DNA of 6,651 nt. It comes from Alteribacillus sp041949975. Its GTDB lineage: Bacteria; Bacillota; Bacilli; Bacillales; Marinococcaceae. Position numbers and translations under genes: made by a program. Positions within the stretch are counted from its first letter, which is position 1. Each line of letters starts with the position of its first letter. The notes beneath the pieces were generated by a model. It was not told where the DNA came from. It saw nothing but the letters and a program-made list of their open reading frames with translations, and did no database searches. Shown piece by piece: positions 1 through 5,412 of this stretch. The stretch is taken from assembly GCF_041949975.1 (NCBI RefSeq), contig NZ_JBHFQG010000068.1, positions 1 through 6,651 of the forward strand, in the 5' to 3' direction.

Positions 1-87
1 AAATATATTCAACACTATAATGAAGAGCGAATACAAGAAAAACTAGGCTACCTTACTCCAAAAGAGTTTGGAGTCAAAGCAGCCTAG
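1..87 (+). CDS. IS3-family transposase OrfB, C-terminal fragment (runs off the left edge)
   Basis: Frame 1 gives 28 codons ending at TAG 85-87. The residues contain YIQHYNEERIQEKLGYLTP, followed by a short tail ending KAA. This is the conserved end of the DDE integrase core (rve domain) in IS150-type OrfB proteins, where the Y-N-x2-R-x4-L-G-Y-x-(T/S)-P pattern follows the last catalytic glutamate. In that family the protein cuts and joins the element ends, and the full product is usually made by a programmed frameshift between OrfA and OrfB. The catalytic DDE residues lie outside the window, so whether this copy is intact cannot be judged. The family call is firm despite the short length. Confidence 0.85.
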   Translation, partial: KYIQHYNEERIQEKLGYLTPKEFGVKAA

Positions 88-127
88 CAGGTGTTTTATA
101 TCTGTCTCATTTAGCTATGGCAGTTCA
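1..127 (+). mobile_element. Right end of an IS3-family (IS150-like) insertion sequence
   Basis: The window opens inside an insertion sequence. The last codons of an OrfB-type transposase end at 87 and are followed by a short noncoding tail. The probable terminal inverted repeat is at about 103-127, starting TGTCTCATT and ending CAGTTCA; IS3 elements typically end in CA. I place the boundary at 127 by this resemblance only, because the other end is outside the window. The adjoining bases (128-146) read like one arm and the T-run of a terminator, so the element may have landed in a terminator hairpin. The neighbouring phosphatase reading frame ends at 157 and is not itself cut by the element. 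Confidence 0.7.
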
Positions 128-156
128 GAGGCCAGGGGTTTTTGTTTATAGGGGCG

Positions 157-799
157 TTACTGTTCACCGATGGGTACAGAACCCTCAGCATATTCCCCGT
201 TTTCATAAAGCAGTGCATTTAATTGTTTATTAAACCCGGCCCCTCCGTCAATTCCAATCTTATCAGGCTGAAACCATATGCCAGCTTCCTCTTGCAGCGT
301 CAGTGTAGGCGTATGTCCAAAATATCACTTTTTCTCAGTGGAAAGGGTGGTATCTAAAAAAGGAGGTCGAATCCATAGCAGTTCCTCTTCCTTATAATCG
401 TTAAGATTTTTAATACATTGATAATGATCTGAAAAATCATTAATTACCAATTGACGTATTTCATCAAACGAATCTTTTAACAATCGATTACCAGCGTAAC
501 TTTATAATGTTTCTCTTCCTCCATTTTGAATCCATAAGGAAACGTCACTGTCTTCCTCATTTTAAAAAGGCGTCGAGCATCATGTGTTCATGATTTCCTT
601 TTAAGAAAACGATGCGAGGCCCAGCTTCTTCCTGAAGCTGCAGCAAATAACGAATAAGCTGGTATGATTGAGGATCTCGGTTTACATAATCGCCCAGCAA
701 ATAAAAATGGTCTTTTTTAGGGTCATAGTTTAATTGAAACAGCAAAGAAGTGAAAGCTTTAAACTGTCCATGTATATCAGATATAAATATTTCACGCAT
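157..799 (-). pseudogene. Decayed PPP-type metallophosphatase (PrpE/PphA-like)
   Basis: Reading from ATG 799 (AAGGGGGA ribosome-binding site 10 bases upstream), the protein begins MREIFISDIHGQ and continues to LKGNHEHMMLDAFLK, then stops at TGA 557-559. With a one-base shift near 560 the frame resumes as EEDSDVSLWIQNGGRETL and goes on through FGHTPT and KIGIDGGAGF to TAA 157-159. These are the calcineurin-like phosphoesterase motifs in the normal order (DxH, GDxxDR, GNHE, late FGHT and GIDGG). Within the second part are in-frame stops at TAA 502-504 and TGA 325-327. The second motif reads GDYVNR rather than GDYVDR, so a metal ligand is also lost. Four independent lesions show a dead gene. The ancestor was a roughly 214-residue Ser/Thr phosphatase or dinucleotide tetraphosphatase; which of these cannot be told. 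Confidence 0.9.
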
Positions 800-940
800 G
801 ATAATGCATTCCCCCTTCATCCTGCTGTTTTGAATATTCCCTCTCTTCTCTTTGTAAAAACTCATTAGAAAAAACCCTGCTTATTACTGGAGCCAGATGG
901 TCAAACCGCAGTTTTACTAATACGCTCAATAAAAAAGTAA

Positions 941-966
941 AAAAAGACCTGGTATATCACCAGGTC
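941..966 (-). terminator. Rho-independent terminator of the 105-residue gene
   Basis: The arms GACCTGGT (946-953) and ACCAGGTC (959-966) form a perfect 8-bp stem with a 5-base loop. On the minus strand the stem is followed by a run of T (aaaaa at 941-945, with more A further left). It lies about 90 bases past the stop of the gene at 1057-1374 and before the phosphatase pseudogene, so the two were separate transcription units. Confidence 0.85.
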
Positions 967-1056
967 CAGGCGGAGGAAGCCTTTTTGCATACATTTATCA
1001 AATTGAAACAAAAGAACGCAGGAAAGGGGGATAAAAGCGATCTTTTGCTTCAGCTG

Positions 1057-1374
1057 TTAAGCAAATGAAGGGACTTTTGAATATTCTTCCAATTGACTTT
1101 TCATATATTCAAAATCCCGGCTCGTGGCATTTTCCATCATATCAACAAGCAGCCGAAAGCATACAGTCTCTGTACCTAAGGGGGCTTTCAAAACAGATTC
1201 ATCTCGCTTCCAAATAAGGGACATCATTTCGATAAACGGTACCTTCCCTTCAATCTGCGGCGCTTTGTAATAAACAAAATCACGCAGAGCACATAAGTCC
1301 TCTTTATTGGATGCATTTTCATATTTTTTCAAAAATAAACTTACAAACTCTTCGGTTACTCTGCTTGTTCTCAT
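1057..1374 (-). CDS. Hypothetical 105-residue protein
   Basis: I do not recognise this family. The start ATG at 1374 has an excellent ribosome-binding site (GGAGG about 8 bases upstream), and the frame ends at TAA 1057. The product looks soluble, helical and cytosolic, with no signal peptide or membrane segment. It has an amphipathic N-terminal helix (EEFVSLFLKKYE), an aromatic middle (FVYYKAP, LIWKRDE) and a charged helical C-terminal part (FEYMKSQLEEY). There are two cysteines, not arranged as a metal site. It has its own candidate promoter (1407-1436) and a strong terminator (941-966), so it is probably monocistronic. It lies just beyond the terminator of the pheromone-like peptide gene on the same strand. 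A link to that system is possible but nothing in the sequence shows it. Coding status is supported by the ribosome-binding site, length and terminator. Confidence 0.8.
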   Translation of the reverse strand: MRTSRVTEEFVSLFLKKYENASNKEDLCALRDFVYYKAPQIEGKVPFIEMMSLIWKRDESVLKAPLGTETVCFRLLVDMMENATSRDFEYMKSQLEEYSKVPSFA

Positions 1375-1406
1375 TAGATGATCCTCCTCTCACCGGGACA
1401 ATTTTA

Positions 1407-1436
1407 ATTATGTTAGGAAGTTCAAATATCAGTAAA
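1407..1436 (-). promoter_or_regulatory. Candidate sigma-A promoter of the 105-residue gene
   Basis: On the minus strand, TTTACT (1431-1436) and CATAAT (1407-1412) are separated by 18 bases. They match the -35 and -10 consensus at 4/6 and 5/6, and lie 33 bases or more upstream of ATG 1374. This is a match by eye in AT-rich DNA. Confidence 0.4.
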
Positions 1437-1484
1437 TATTAACAACTGTGTCGTGTTTATGAGGCTCGACATCAGTGAAATTTT

Positions 1485-1516
1485 AAAAAAGAGCCCCTGC
1501 AAAGTAAGGCAAGGGT
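1485..1516 (-). terminator. Terminator downstream of the peptide gene
   Basis: On the minus strand the arms CCCTTGC (1509-1515) and GCAGGGG (1494-1500) pair over 7 bp with one G-U. After the stem come GCTC and six T (aaaaaa 1485-1490). It lies about 60 bases past the stop of the 34-codon peptide gene. It supports that gene being a real, short, monocistronic transcript. Confidence 0.7.
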
Positions 1517-1576
1517 CAAAAAGGGGTAGCTTGGATTGTGGTGTAAAGCATGTACAAATTAAAAACTAATGATTAT

Positions 1577-1681
1577 TTAATAAACGTGTGGAAAAGATAC
1601 ATCTAAAGTGCTGACATCACCAGTCGTTGCAACTGCTGCTAATGCAAATGCAAGTAAACCTAAATTTTTAAGTAATTTCAT
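1577..1681 (-). CDS. Putative RRNPP signalling-peptide precursor (PapR-like), 34 residues
   Basis: ATG 1681 is preceded by a very strong ribosome-binding site (GGGGAGGAAT, about 7 bases away), and the frame ends at TAA 1577. The product starts MKLLKNLGLLAFALAAVA, a basic N-terminus plus hydrophobic core typical of a Sec signal peptide. A short polar stretch follows, and the end is DVSFPHVY. This is the architecture of PapR-type precursors, which are exported, trimmed to a C-terminal 5-8 residue peptide and re-imported by the oligopeptide permease to bind a cytosolic TPR receptor. PapR in B. cereus ends in a peptide such as ADLPFEF: acidic, hydrophobic, Pro and aromatic end. The end here has a comparable make-up without being the same. 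The gene stands head to head with a PlcR-like receptor (1860-2759) and has its own terminator. I infer the mature signal to be within the last 5-8 residues. A non-signalling small secreted peptide remains possible. Confidence 0.75.
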   Translation of the reverse strand: MKLLKNLGLLAFALAAVATTGDVSTLDVSFPHVY

Positions 1682-1709
1682 TTGGTATTCCTCCCCAACT
1701 CGCTATTAA

Positions 1710-1737
1710 TTTTTATCATGGGTATATTGTTACACAA
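1710..1737 (-). promoter_or_regulatory. Weak candidate promoter of the peptide gene
   Basis: On the minus strand TTGTGT (1732-1737) and TAAAAA (1710-1715) have a 16-base spacer and lie about 30 bases upstream of the peptide start. Both boxes are poor matches to sigma-A consensus. That is what one would expect if transcription depended on an activator such as the neighbouring regulator, but the assignment is by eye only. Confidence 0.3.
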
Positions 1738-1770
1738 AAATAAATAGGGTGCAGTTTTGAATATAGGTTA

Positions 1771-1806
1771 AGAGAACAAGTGAGGTCTCTATTTATTCGT
1801 TATTCG
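1771..1806 (+). promoter_or_regulatory. Candidate operator: imperfect dyad plus tandem heptamer between peptide and regulator
   Basis: The intergenic region holds the dyad AGAGAAC-N6-GGTCTCT (1771-1790; arms match at 6 of 7 positions) and, just after it, two tandem copies of TTATTCG (1793-1799 and 1800-1806). A possible -10 for the regulator, TATTAT, lies at 1810-1815. These elements sit where an XRE-type dimer could control both divergent genes. No binding is demonstrated. Confidence 0.3.
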
Positions 1807-1859
1807 TGATATTATTAAGATGTTGAGAACTATAGTACTTTCATTGTGGAGGTGATGGG

Positions 1860-2759
1860 ATGGAATATTCATCAATTGGAATTAAACTGAAGGACTTAAG
1901 ACAATATTATGGGGTAAGTCAAAGAGAACTAGCAAAAGATATTTGCTCGCAAAAAGCTATTTCTAAAATAGAAAGAGGAGAATCACAGCCAACAGCTGAA
2001 ATGTTACACCAATTAGCACTAAGATTGGGAGTCGAAATAAGTTATTTCTTTGAAGAACATGATGCTCCTCGTTTTAATTATATACAAGAAACCAAGGACA
2101 GAATAGAAGAATTAGTTACTAATTGGAAATATGAAGAAGCTCTCGATATAATTAGAGAAGAGCTCAAAAACCCCTTGTTCAGGAAACCAACCCATAGAAA
2201 GTTTTTATTATGGCAAAGAAGTATCTGTCACTTTTATGTAACGGATGAAAAAGAAGATGCTATAGAATTACTAAAAGTATCTATGGATATCGAAACAAAT
2301 TCGAAAAAAACAATTTCAACGGTAGATATAGCAATGCAAATGAGTTTGGGTAACATGTATTCTGATATACAAAATTATGAACTTGCATTGTATTATTATG
2401 AAGAAGCGCTGCGAATGTCAAAAAAACTGCCTGCTTATAGATCAAATCCGCCTATGATCAAAATATATTATAATCTTAGTCTTGTTTATTACAGAATGCA
2501 TGAATTTGAAAAAGCAATAAAGGTTGCATCAGAAGGAATCGATTTAAACTACAAAAAAAATTCGGTATTCTTATTAGGAGAGTTTTATTATCAAAGAGGA
2601 ATCTCCCTATTTTATTTTGGAAGAATTAATGAAGCTCTTCAAGATATAAAAAAAGCTTTATTTATATTTAAAGAAAGAGGTCAATCGGTTTTTTATAATT
2701 TTGTAGAATTGAACTTTTTAAGGTTTCAGCGAGCATCTAATGCTTTGATAAAAGAATAA
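1860..2759 (+). CDS. PlcR-like RRNPP transcriptional regulator (XRE HTH plus TPR)
   Basis: ATG 1860 follows GGAGGTGAT with 7 bases between GGAGG and the start. The 299-residue product has an XRE/Cro helix-turn-helix at residues 8-60 (GVSQRELAKDICSQKAISKI, then a GExxP-type turn) and a helical remainder rich in TPR-like pairs. The clearest are at 156-188 (GNMYSDIQNYELALYYYEEAL), 199-232 (YYNLSLVYYRMHEFEKAIK) and 239-272 (FYYQRGISLFYFGRINEAL). This order and length match PlcR (about 285 residues), including the FLLWQ and YYQRG stretches, which resemble PlcR by memory. RRNPP receptors bind a re-imported oligopeptide in the concave TPR face, which changes dimerisation and DNA binding. The divergent peptide gene (1577-1681) is the obvious partner. 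The gene is visibly AT-richer than dgkB. It is 94 bases from dgkB with no terminator seen between them, so read-through is possible. Regulated genes are unknown. Confidence 0.85.
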   Translation: MEYSSIGIKLKDLRQYYGVSQRELAKDICSQKAISKIERGESQPTAEMLHQLALRLGVEISYFFEEHDAPRFNYIQETKDRIEELVTNWKYEEALDIIREELKNPLFRKPTHRKFLLWQRSICHFYVTDEKEDAIELLKVSMDIETNSKKTISTVDIAMQMSLGNMYSDIQNYELALYYYEEALRMSKKLPAYRSNPPMIKIYYNLSLVYYRMHEFEKAIKVASEGIDLNYKKNSVFLLGEFYYQRGISLFYFGRINEALQDIKKALFIFKERGQSVFYNFVELNFLRFQRASNALIKE

Positions 2760-2853
2760 TTTCATTTGGAGAAACGATAAGAGTCGTAAGTTTATAGGTT
2801 TTAGTATAGTATAGAACAACAGGGACTAAATCTTTAAAATTAGGAGAACAAAC

Positions 2854-3738
2854 ATGAAACGAGCACGTATCATTTATAACCCGACATCGGGTCGGGAACA
2901 AATGAAAAAGCAGCTTCCTTATATTTTAGATCGGCTGGAAGTAGAAGGTTATGAAGCATCGGCTCATATGACGAAAAGAGAAGGCTGCGCGATAGATGAG
3001 GCGAGAAGAGCTGGGTTAGCCGGCTTTGATGTTGTAGTGGCAGCCGGCGGGGACGGTACTATTTTTGAAGTAGTCAATGGACTGGCAGAGCTTGAAAAAC
3101 GTCCGAAGCTTGGCTTAATTCCTGCAGGCACGACCAATGACCTGGCAAGAGCTCTTGGCATCAGCGGCAGCAATATTGAAAAAGTGTGCGATGTACTTTG
3201 TTCAGGGAACAGCCGTCCTATTGATATTGGAAAAGTGAATGATCAATATTTTATTAATATAGCAGCTGGCGGAAAGCTGACTGAATTAACATACGACACA
3301 CCAAGCAAGTTGAAAACGATGATGGGACAGCTTGCATATTATGTCAAAGGATTTGAAAAACTGCGGTCTTTGAAACCGAAACATGTAAGAATGGAGTACG
3401 ATGGGAAGTTATATGAAGGTCAAATTATGATGTTTCTCATTTCTAATACAAATTCGGTAGGAGGATTTGAAAAACTGCTTCCGAATGCCCAATATAATGA
3501 TGGTATGTTTGATATGATTATTATTAAAAAAACAAACCTTCCCGAACTCGTCCGCATTGGTACCCAGGCCTTAAATGGAGAACATCTTCACCATGAGAAA
3601 GTAATGTATGTGCAAGCAAATAGAATAAAAATTGATGTAGAAGGAGATATGCAGCTGAATTTGGACGGAGAATATGGAGGGAAGCTCCCAGCGGAATTTG
3701 TCAACCTTCATCACCACGTTGAAATGTTTTGTCCTTAA
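2854..3738 (+). CDS. dgkB: Diacylglycerol kinase, DgkB/YegS family
   Basis: The 294-residue product starts at ATG 2854 behind TAGGAGAA. It phosphorylates diacylglycerol to phosphatidic acid, recycling the lipid left by lipoteichoic acid synthesis back into phospholipid at the inner face of the membrane. The DAGK catalytic domain is plain: IYNPTSG (7-13), the nucleotide-binding loop GGDGT (65-69) with following NG, and PAGTTND (90-96). The C-terminal domain ends with a DGE-type motif (LNLDGEYGG), which contributes to Mg binding and catalysis in this family. Length is close to B. subtilis DgkB (about 303). In many Bacillus genomes dgkB lies after the gat genes and before rlmCD. Here neither is seen: a PlcR-like regulator precedes it and a bidirectional terminator follows directly. 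Which lipid is used cannot be read from sequence. Confidence 0.93.
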   Translation: MKRARIIYNPTSGREQMKKQLPYILDRLEVEGYEASAHMTKREGCAIDEARRAGLAGFDVVVAAGGDGTIFEVVNGLAELEKRPKLGLIPAGTTNDLARALGISGSNIEKVCDVLCSGNSRPIDIGKVNDQYFINIAAGGKLTELTYDTPSKLKTMMGQLAYYVKGFEKLRSLKPKHVRMEYDGKLYEGQIMMFLISNTNSVGGFEKLLPNAQYNDGMFDMIIIKKTNLPELVRIGTQALNGEHLHHEKVMYVQANRIKIDVEGDMQLNLDGEYGGKLPAEFVNLHHHVEMFCP

Positions 3739-3741
3739 AAA

Positions 3742-3772
3742 ACGGATCAGGGCGTTACAGCACCTGATCCGT
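3742..3772. terminator. Bidirectional terminator shared by dgkB and the acetyltransferase gene
   Basis: ACGGATCAGG (3742-3751) and CCTGATCCGT (3763-3772) form a perfect 10-bp stem with an 11-base loop. A T-rich tract follows on the plus strand (3774-3779) and a T-run on the minus strand (aaaaaa 3737-3742). It serves two convergent genes. The acetyltransferase stop codon (3755-3757) lies in the loop, so the last codons of that gene form one arm. Confidence 0.9.
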
Positions 3773-4348
3773 CATTTTTATTGCTTCCCATTCATGCTTT
3801 AACATTCCATAAATTTTTATATCACGCCGTACGCCTTTTACGAGCATACGCTGTCTTAATGTTCCTTCATAGGTCATTCCGATTTTATCCATGACACGTA
3901 TGGAATTTATGTTTTCTGCATAACACCTTGCTTCAATTCGTACAAGACCCATGTGCTCGAATCCGAATGATGCAAGTTTTGCTGCAGCTTCTGGTACAAT
4001 GCCCTTCCCCCAATAGTTAGGAGTAAGAACGTAGCCGATTTCTGCAGCTGCATGCCCTTTTTCCCACCAAACATAATCGATGGTCCCTATCAGTTCGTTC
4101 GTCTCTTTTAATTCTATTCCAAAAGGAGCAAGGTCCCCTTTTTCATATTTTTCAAAGGCAATATCTAAAAACTGCTGTGTATCATCAGTGGATTGGTGCT
4201 GATCCCACAGTACATGCTCACTAACTTCCGGTTTCGATGCATAGTCAAAAACAGCATGTAAGTCATTTTGATGAAGTTTTCTTAAACGTAACCGTTCTGT
4301 CTCTAACTCAGGAAATGGGTAAAATATATCCGGTGTTTTTTCAGCCAT
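3755..4348 (-). CDS. GNAT-family N-acetyltransferase (RimJ/RimL-like)
   Basis: The 197-residue protein starts at ATG 4348 with an AAAGGAGG ribosome-binding site. It carries the RimJ/RimL hallmarks: LETERLRLRKLHQNDL at 15-30, IGTIDYVWWE at 87-96, then the acetyl-CoA loop region EIGYVLTPNYWGKGIVPEA at 103-121. The late ENINSIRVMDKIGMTYEG (145-162) packs against the cofactor. Such enzymes move acetyl from acetyl-CoA to an N-terminal amine of a ribosomal protein or to another small amine; the substrate here cannot be told. Length fits YdaF-like Bacillus proteins (about 183) with a short N-terminal extension. Its 3-prime end is inside the shared terminator with dgkB. The ribosome-binding site is one arm of a perfect hairpin (4356-4372). 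The secreted-protein gene lies 64 bases upstream on the same strand with no clear terminator between, so co-transcription is likely. Confidence 0.9.
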   Translation of the reverse strand: MAEKTPDIFYPFPELETERLRLRKLHQNDLHAVFDYASKPEVSEHVLWDQHQSTDDTQQFLDIAFEKYEKGDLAPFGIELKETNELIGTIDYVWWEKGHAAAEIGYVLTPNYWGKGIVPEAAAKLASFGFEHMGLVRIEARCYAENINSIRVMDKIGMTYEGTLRQRMLVKGVRRDIKIYGMLKHEWEAIKMTDQVL

Positions 4349-4355
4349 GCAGATC

Positions 4356-4372
4356 CTCCTTTCTTAAAGGAG
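4356..4372 (-). promoter_or_regulatory. Hairpin that pairs with the acetyltransferase ribosome-binding site
   Basis: On the minus strand CTCCTTT (4366-4372) and AAAGGAG (4356-4362) are perfect complements with a 3-base loop. The second arm is the Shine-Dalgarno core of the acetyltransferase gene. If it forms in mRNA it would hide the site and lower translation. Its role as a switch is inference. Confidence 0.5.
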
Positions 4373-4412
4373 ATTTCTTGATAGGTTAAGTTCGTTCCTT
4401 CCAACGTCCGGC

Positions 4413-4991
4413 CTATTTTTGTTCCGTTATTTTATATGTACCGGAACGGCTGTCAAATGATTCTTCCCAATCATCATTTTGCGTGTCATAGCTTTGCTCA
4501 AATTTTTCACCAAACTTATTCCACTTTTCTTCAAAAGAATCGCTTTGTTTATGTTCTATTTCAGGACGGGAGGAATTTTTTGTATTTACAGACGGTTTGT
4601 CTGTTGGAGTGATGTTTTCACTGTTGTTCTTCCCTTCAGAAGAAGAAAAGAGGCTCCACAGCTTATTTAAAGATCCAAAATGAAAACCAAAGCTATGCCA
4701 CTGGTAAGAAAAAGATTTTTGTTCTGAAGCAGTTTCTTCGCTGCTTCCTATTGTGCTCCATCTTTCATCGAAATCTTCAAGCTTTTCTTTTTCCGATCGA
4801 GTATCCTCCTCTGCTTCTTCTGCTGTTTCCTGTGCTTCCTGCAAAATCGATTCCCAATCTTCTTCAGCTCTGCTTTCATCAGATGCATTTTTATTATTGG
4901 AGTCAACCCAAAAAGAGCTTTCAGCATCTGCTCTTATGGCAAAAGCGAGAAATAAACTGCTGAGTAAAAACAGGTTCCATACTTTTTTCAA
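4413..4991 (-). CDS. Secreted acidic low-complexity protein, unknown function
   Basis: I do not recognise a family. I choose TTG 4991 as the start because AAGGAAGGACGG lies just upstream and the protein then begins with a textbook signal peptide (KKVWNLFLLSSLFLAFAIRADA, likely cut after ADA near residue 23). The open frame continues upstream to another TTG at 5045, but that would bury the signal. The product would be 192 residues. After the signal it is very acidic and rich in Ser, Glu and Lys, mostly disordered by appearance, with spaced aromatic units: DFDERWSTIG, YQWHSFGFHFG and FEEKWNKFGEKFE. These look like loosely repeated W-x2-(F/I)G segments that could be short amphipathic or binding motifs. 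There is no cysteine, sortase signal or membrane segment after the signal. It is probably exported across the membrane. It may be co-transcribed with the acetyltransferase gene. Confidence 0.7.
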   Translation of the reverse strand: MKKVWNLFLLSSLFLAFAIRADAESSFWVDSNNKNASDESRAEEDWESILQEAQETAEEAEEDTRSEKEKLEDFDERWSTIGSSEETASEQKSFSYQWHSFGFHFGSLNKLWSLFSSSEGKNNSENITPTDKPSVNTKNSSRPEIEHKQSDSFEEKWNKFGEKFEQSYDTQNDDWEESFDSRSGTYKITEQK

Positions 4992-5051
4992 TAGGAAACC
5001 GTCCTTCCTTATTATAAAAATGTATATAAGTTCTATTCCTTCCAAATAAGT

Positions 5052-5088
5052 AAAAACGCGCTGAGGAAAATATTTCCGTCAACGCGTT
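5052..5088 (-). terminator. Terminator of the 27-residue membrane-peptide gene
   Basis: On the minus strand AACGCG (5083-5088) pairs with CGCGTT (5055-5060). The inner part (TTGACGGAAA against TTTTCCTCAG) continues the stem with one C-C mismatch and wobble pairs. Five T follow (aaaaa 5052-5056, which partly overlap the stem). It lies 16 bases past the small gene and just before the start region of the secreted-protein gene. Confidence 0.75.
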
Positions 5089-5103
5089 CATTATGTAGCC
5101 CCT

Positions 5104-5187
5104 CTAGTAGCCTCTTCTTATATTAAAAATGGACCAGATCCCTGTTGCGACGGAGAGAATGATACTTGCAATGATAAACCAATGCAT
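5104..5187 (-). CDS. Small single-span membrane protein, 27 residues
   Basis: ATG 5187 to TAG 5104 encodes a 27-residue product beginning MHWFIIASIILSVATGIWS and ending in a short basic tail (NIRRGY). That is one hydrophobic helix of about 19 residues with positive charges on the C-terminal side, so N-out/C-in orientation is predicted. The ribosome-binding site AAGGGG is about 12 bases upstream, slightly long. A well-spaced candidate promoter (5238-5266) and a strong terminator (5052-5088) frame it as a separate short transcript, which is the main reason to believe it. I do not recognise the family. Small proteins of this kind often act as subunits or modulators of membrane complexes, or as type I toxins. 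The weakly charged sequence and absence of an antisense gene signal do not favour a toxin, but do not exclude it. Confidence 0.6.
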   Translation of the reverse strand: MHWFIIASIILSVATGIWSIFNIRRGY

Positions 5188-5237
5188 GACTAATCCAAAC
5201 CCCTTTCTTCAAGCTTCACAACTCTTTACTAACTAAA

Positions 5238-5266
5238 AGAATAGTATGGTTTTTAAAAAAAATCAA
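5238..5266 (-). promoter_or_regulatory. Candidate sigma-A promoter of the small membrane-protein gene
   Basis: On the minus strand TTGATT (5261-5266) and TATTCT (5238-5243) have an exact 17-base spacer, each matching consensus at 4/6. The A/T-rich stretch upstream (5270-5350) could act as an UP-like element and contains no open frame I can support. Confidence 0.45.
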
Positions 5267-5357
5267 TGAAAAAAGAAAGAACGTTTACATATTACAACAA
5301 TATTTTGTATCTAATTTTCCAAGCATTATAAAATTATATACATCATTTCAGTATTAG

Positions 5358-5404
5358 AAAAAGGCGTCCTTTAAGTGGTAAAACCACTTTTGGACACCCT
5401 TTTT
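5358..5404 (-). terminator. Long terminator of the DUF779 gene
   Basis: On the minus strand the stem combines GTCC with GGAC and AGTGGT with ACCACT (5374-5379 against 5384-5389) around a 4-base loop. Outer AAAGG/CCTTT pairing and a T-run (aaaaa 5358-5362) follow. It begins 9 bases past the DUF779 stop. A matching T-run on the plus strand means it could stop transcription both ways. Confidence 0.85.
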
Positions 5405-5412
5405 ACATTGGG

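Noticed and set aside
325..327. In-frame TGA in the phosphatase read as selenocysteine
   Set aside because: The same gene also has a frameshift and an in-frame TAA, and the family has no selenocysteine at this place, so decay explains it.
1748..1763. GGTGCAGTTTTGAATA as a PlcR box (TATGNAN4TNCATA)
   Set aside because: It matches only 7 of the 10 fixed positions; a match this good is expected about once by chance in an intergenic region this long.
2760..2853. Second pheromone-like peptide downstream of the regulator, as for papR
   Set aside because: No start codon with a usable ribosome-binding site and open frame is present in these 94 bases.
4413..4470. GTTCCG/CGGAAC inverted repeat at the end of the secreted-protein gene as a terminator
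   Set aside because: The stem is only 6 bp around a long loop and is followed by A-rich rather than T-rich sequence on the minus strand.
5043..5045. TTG 5045 as the start of the secreted protein
   Set aside because: It adds 18 residues ahead of the basic start of the signal peptide, while TTG 4991 has a better-placed ribosome-binding site.
4479..5049. Plus-strand open frames opposite the secreted-protein gene
   Set aside because: They are antisense shadows of a low-complexity coding region, with no ribosome-binding sites or recognisable domains.
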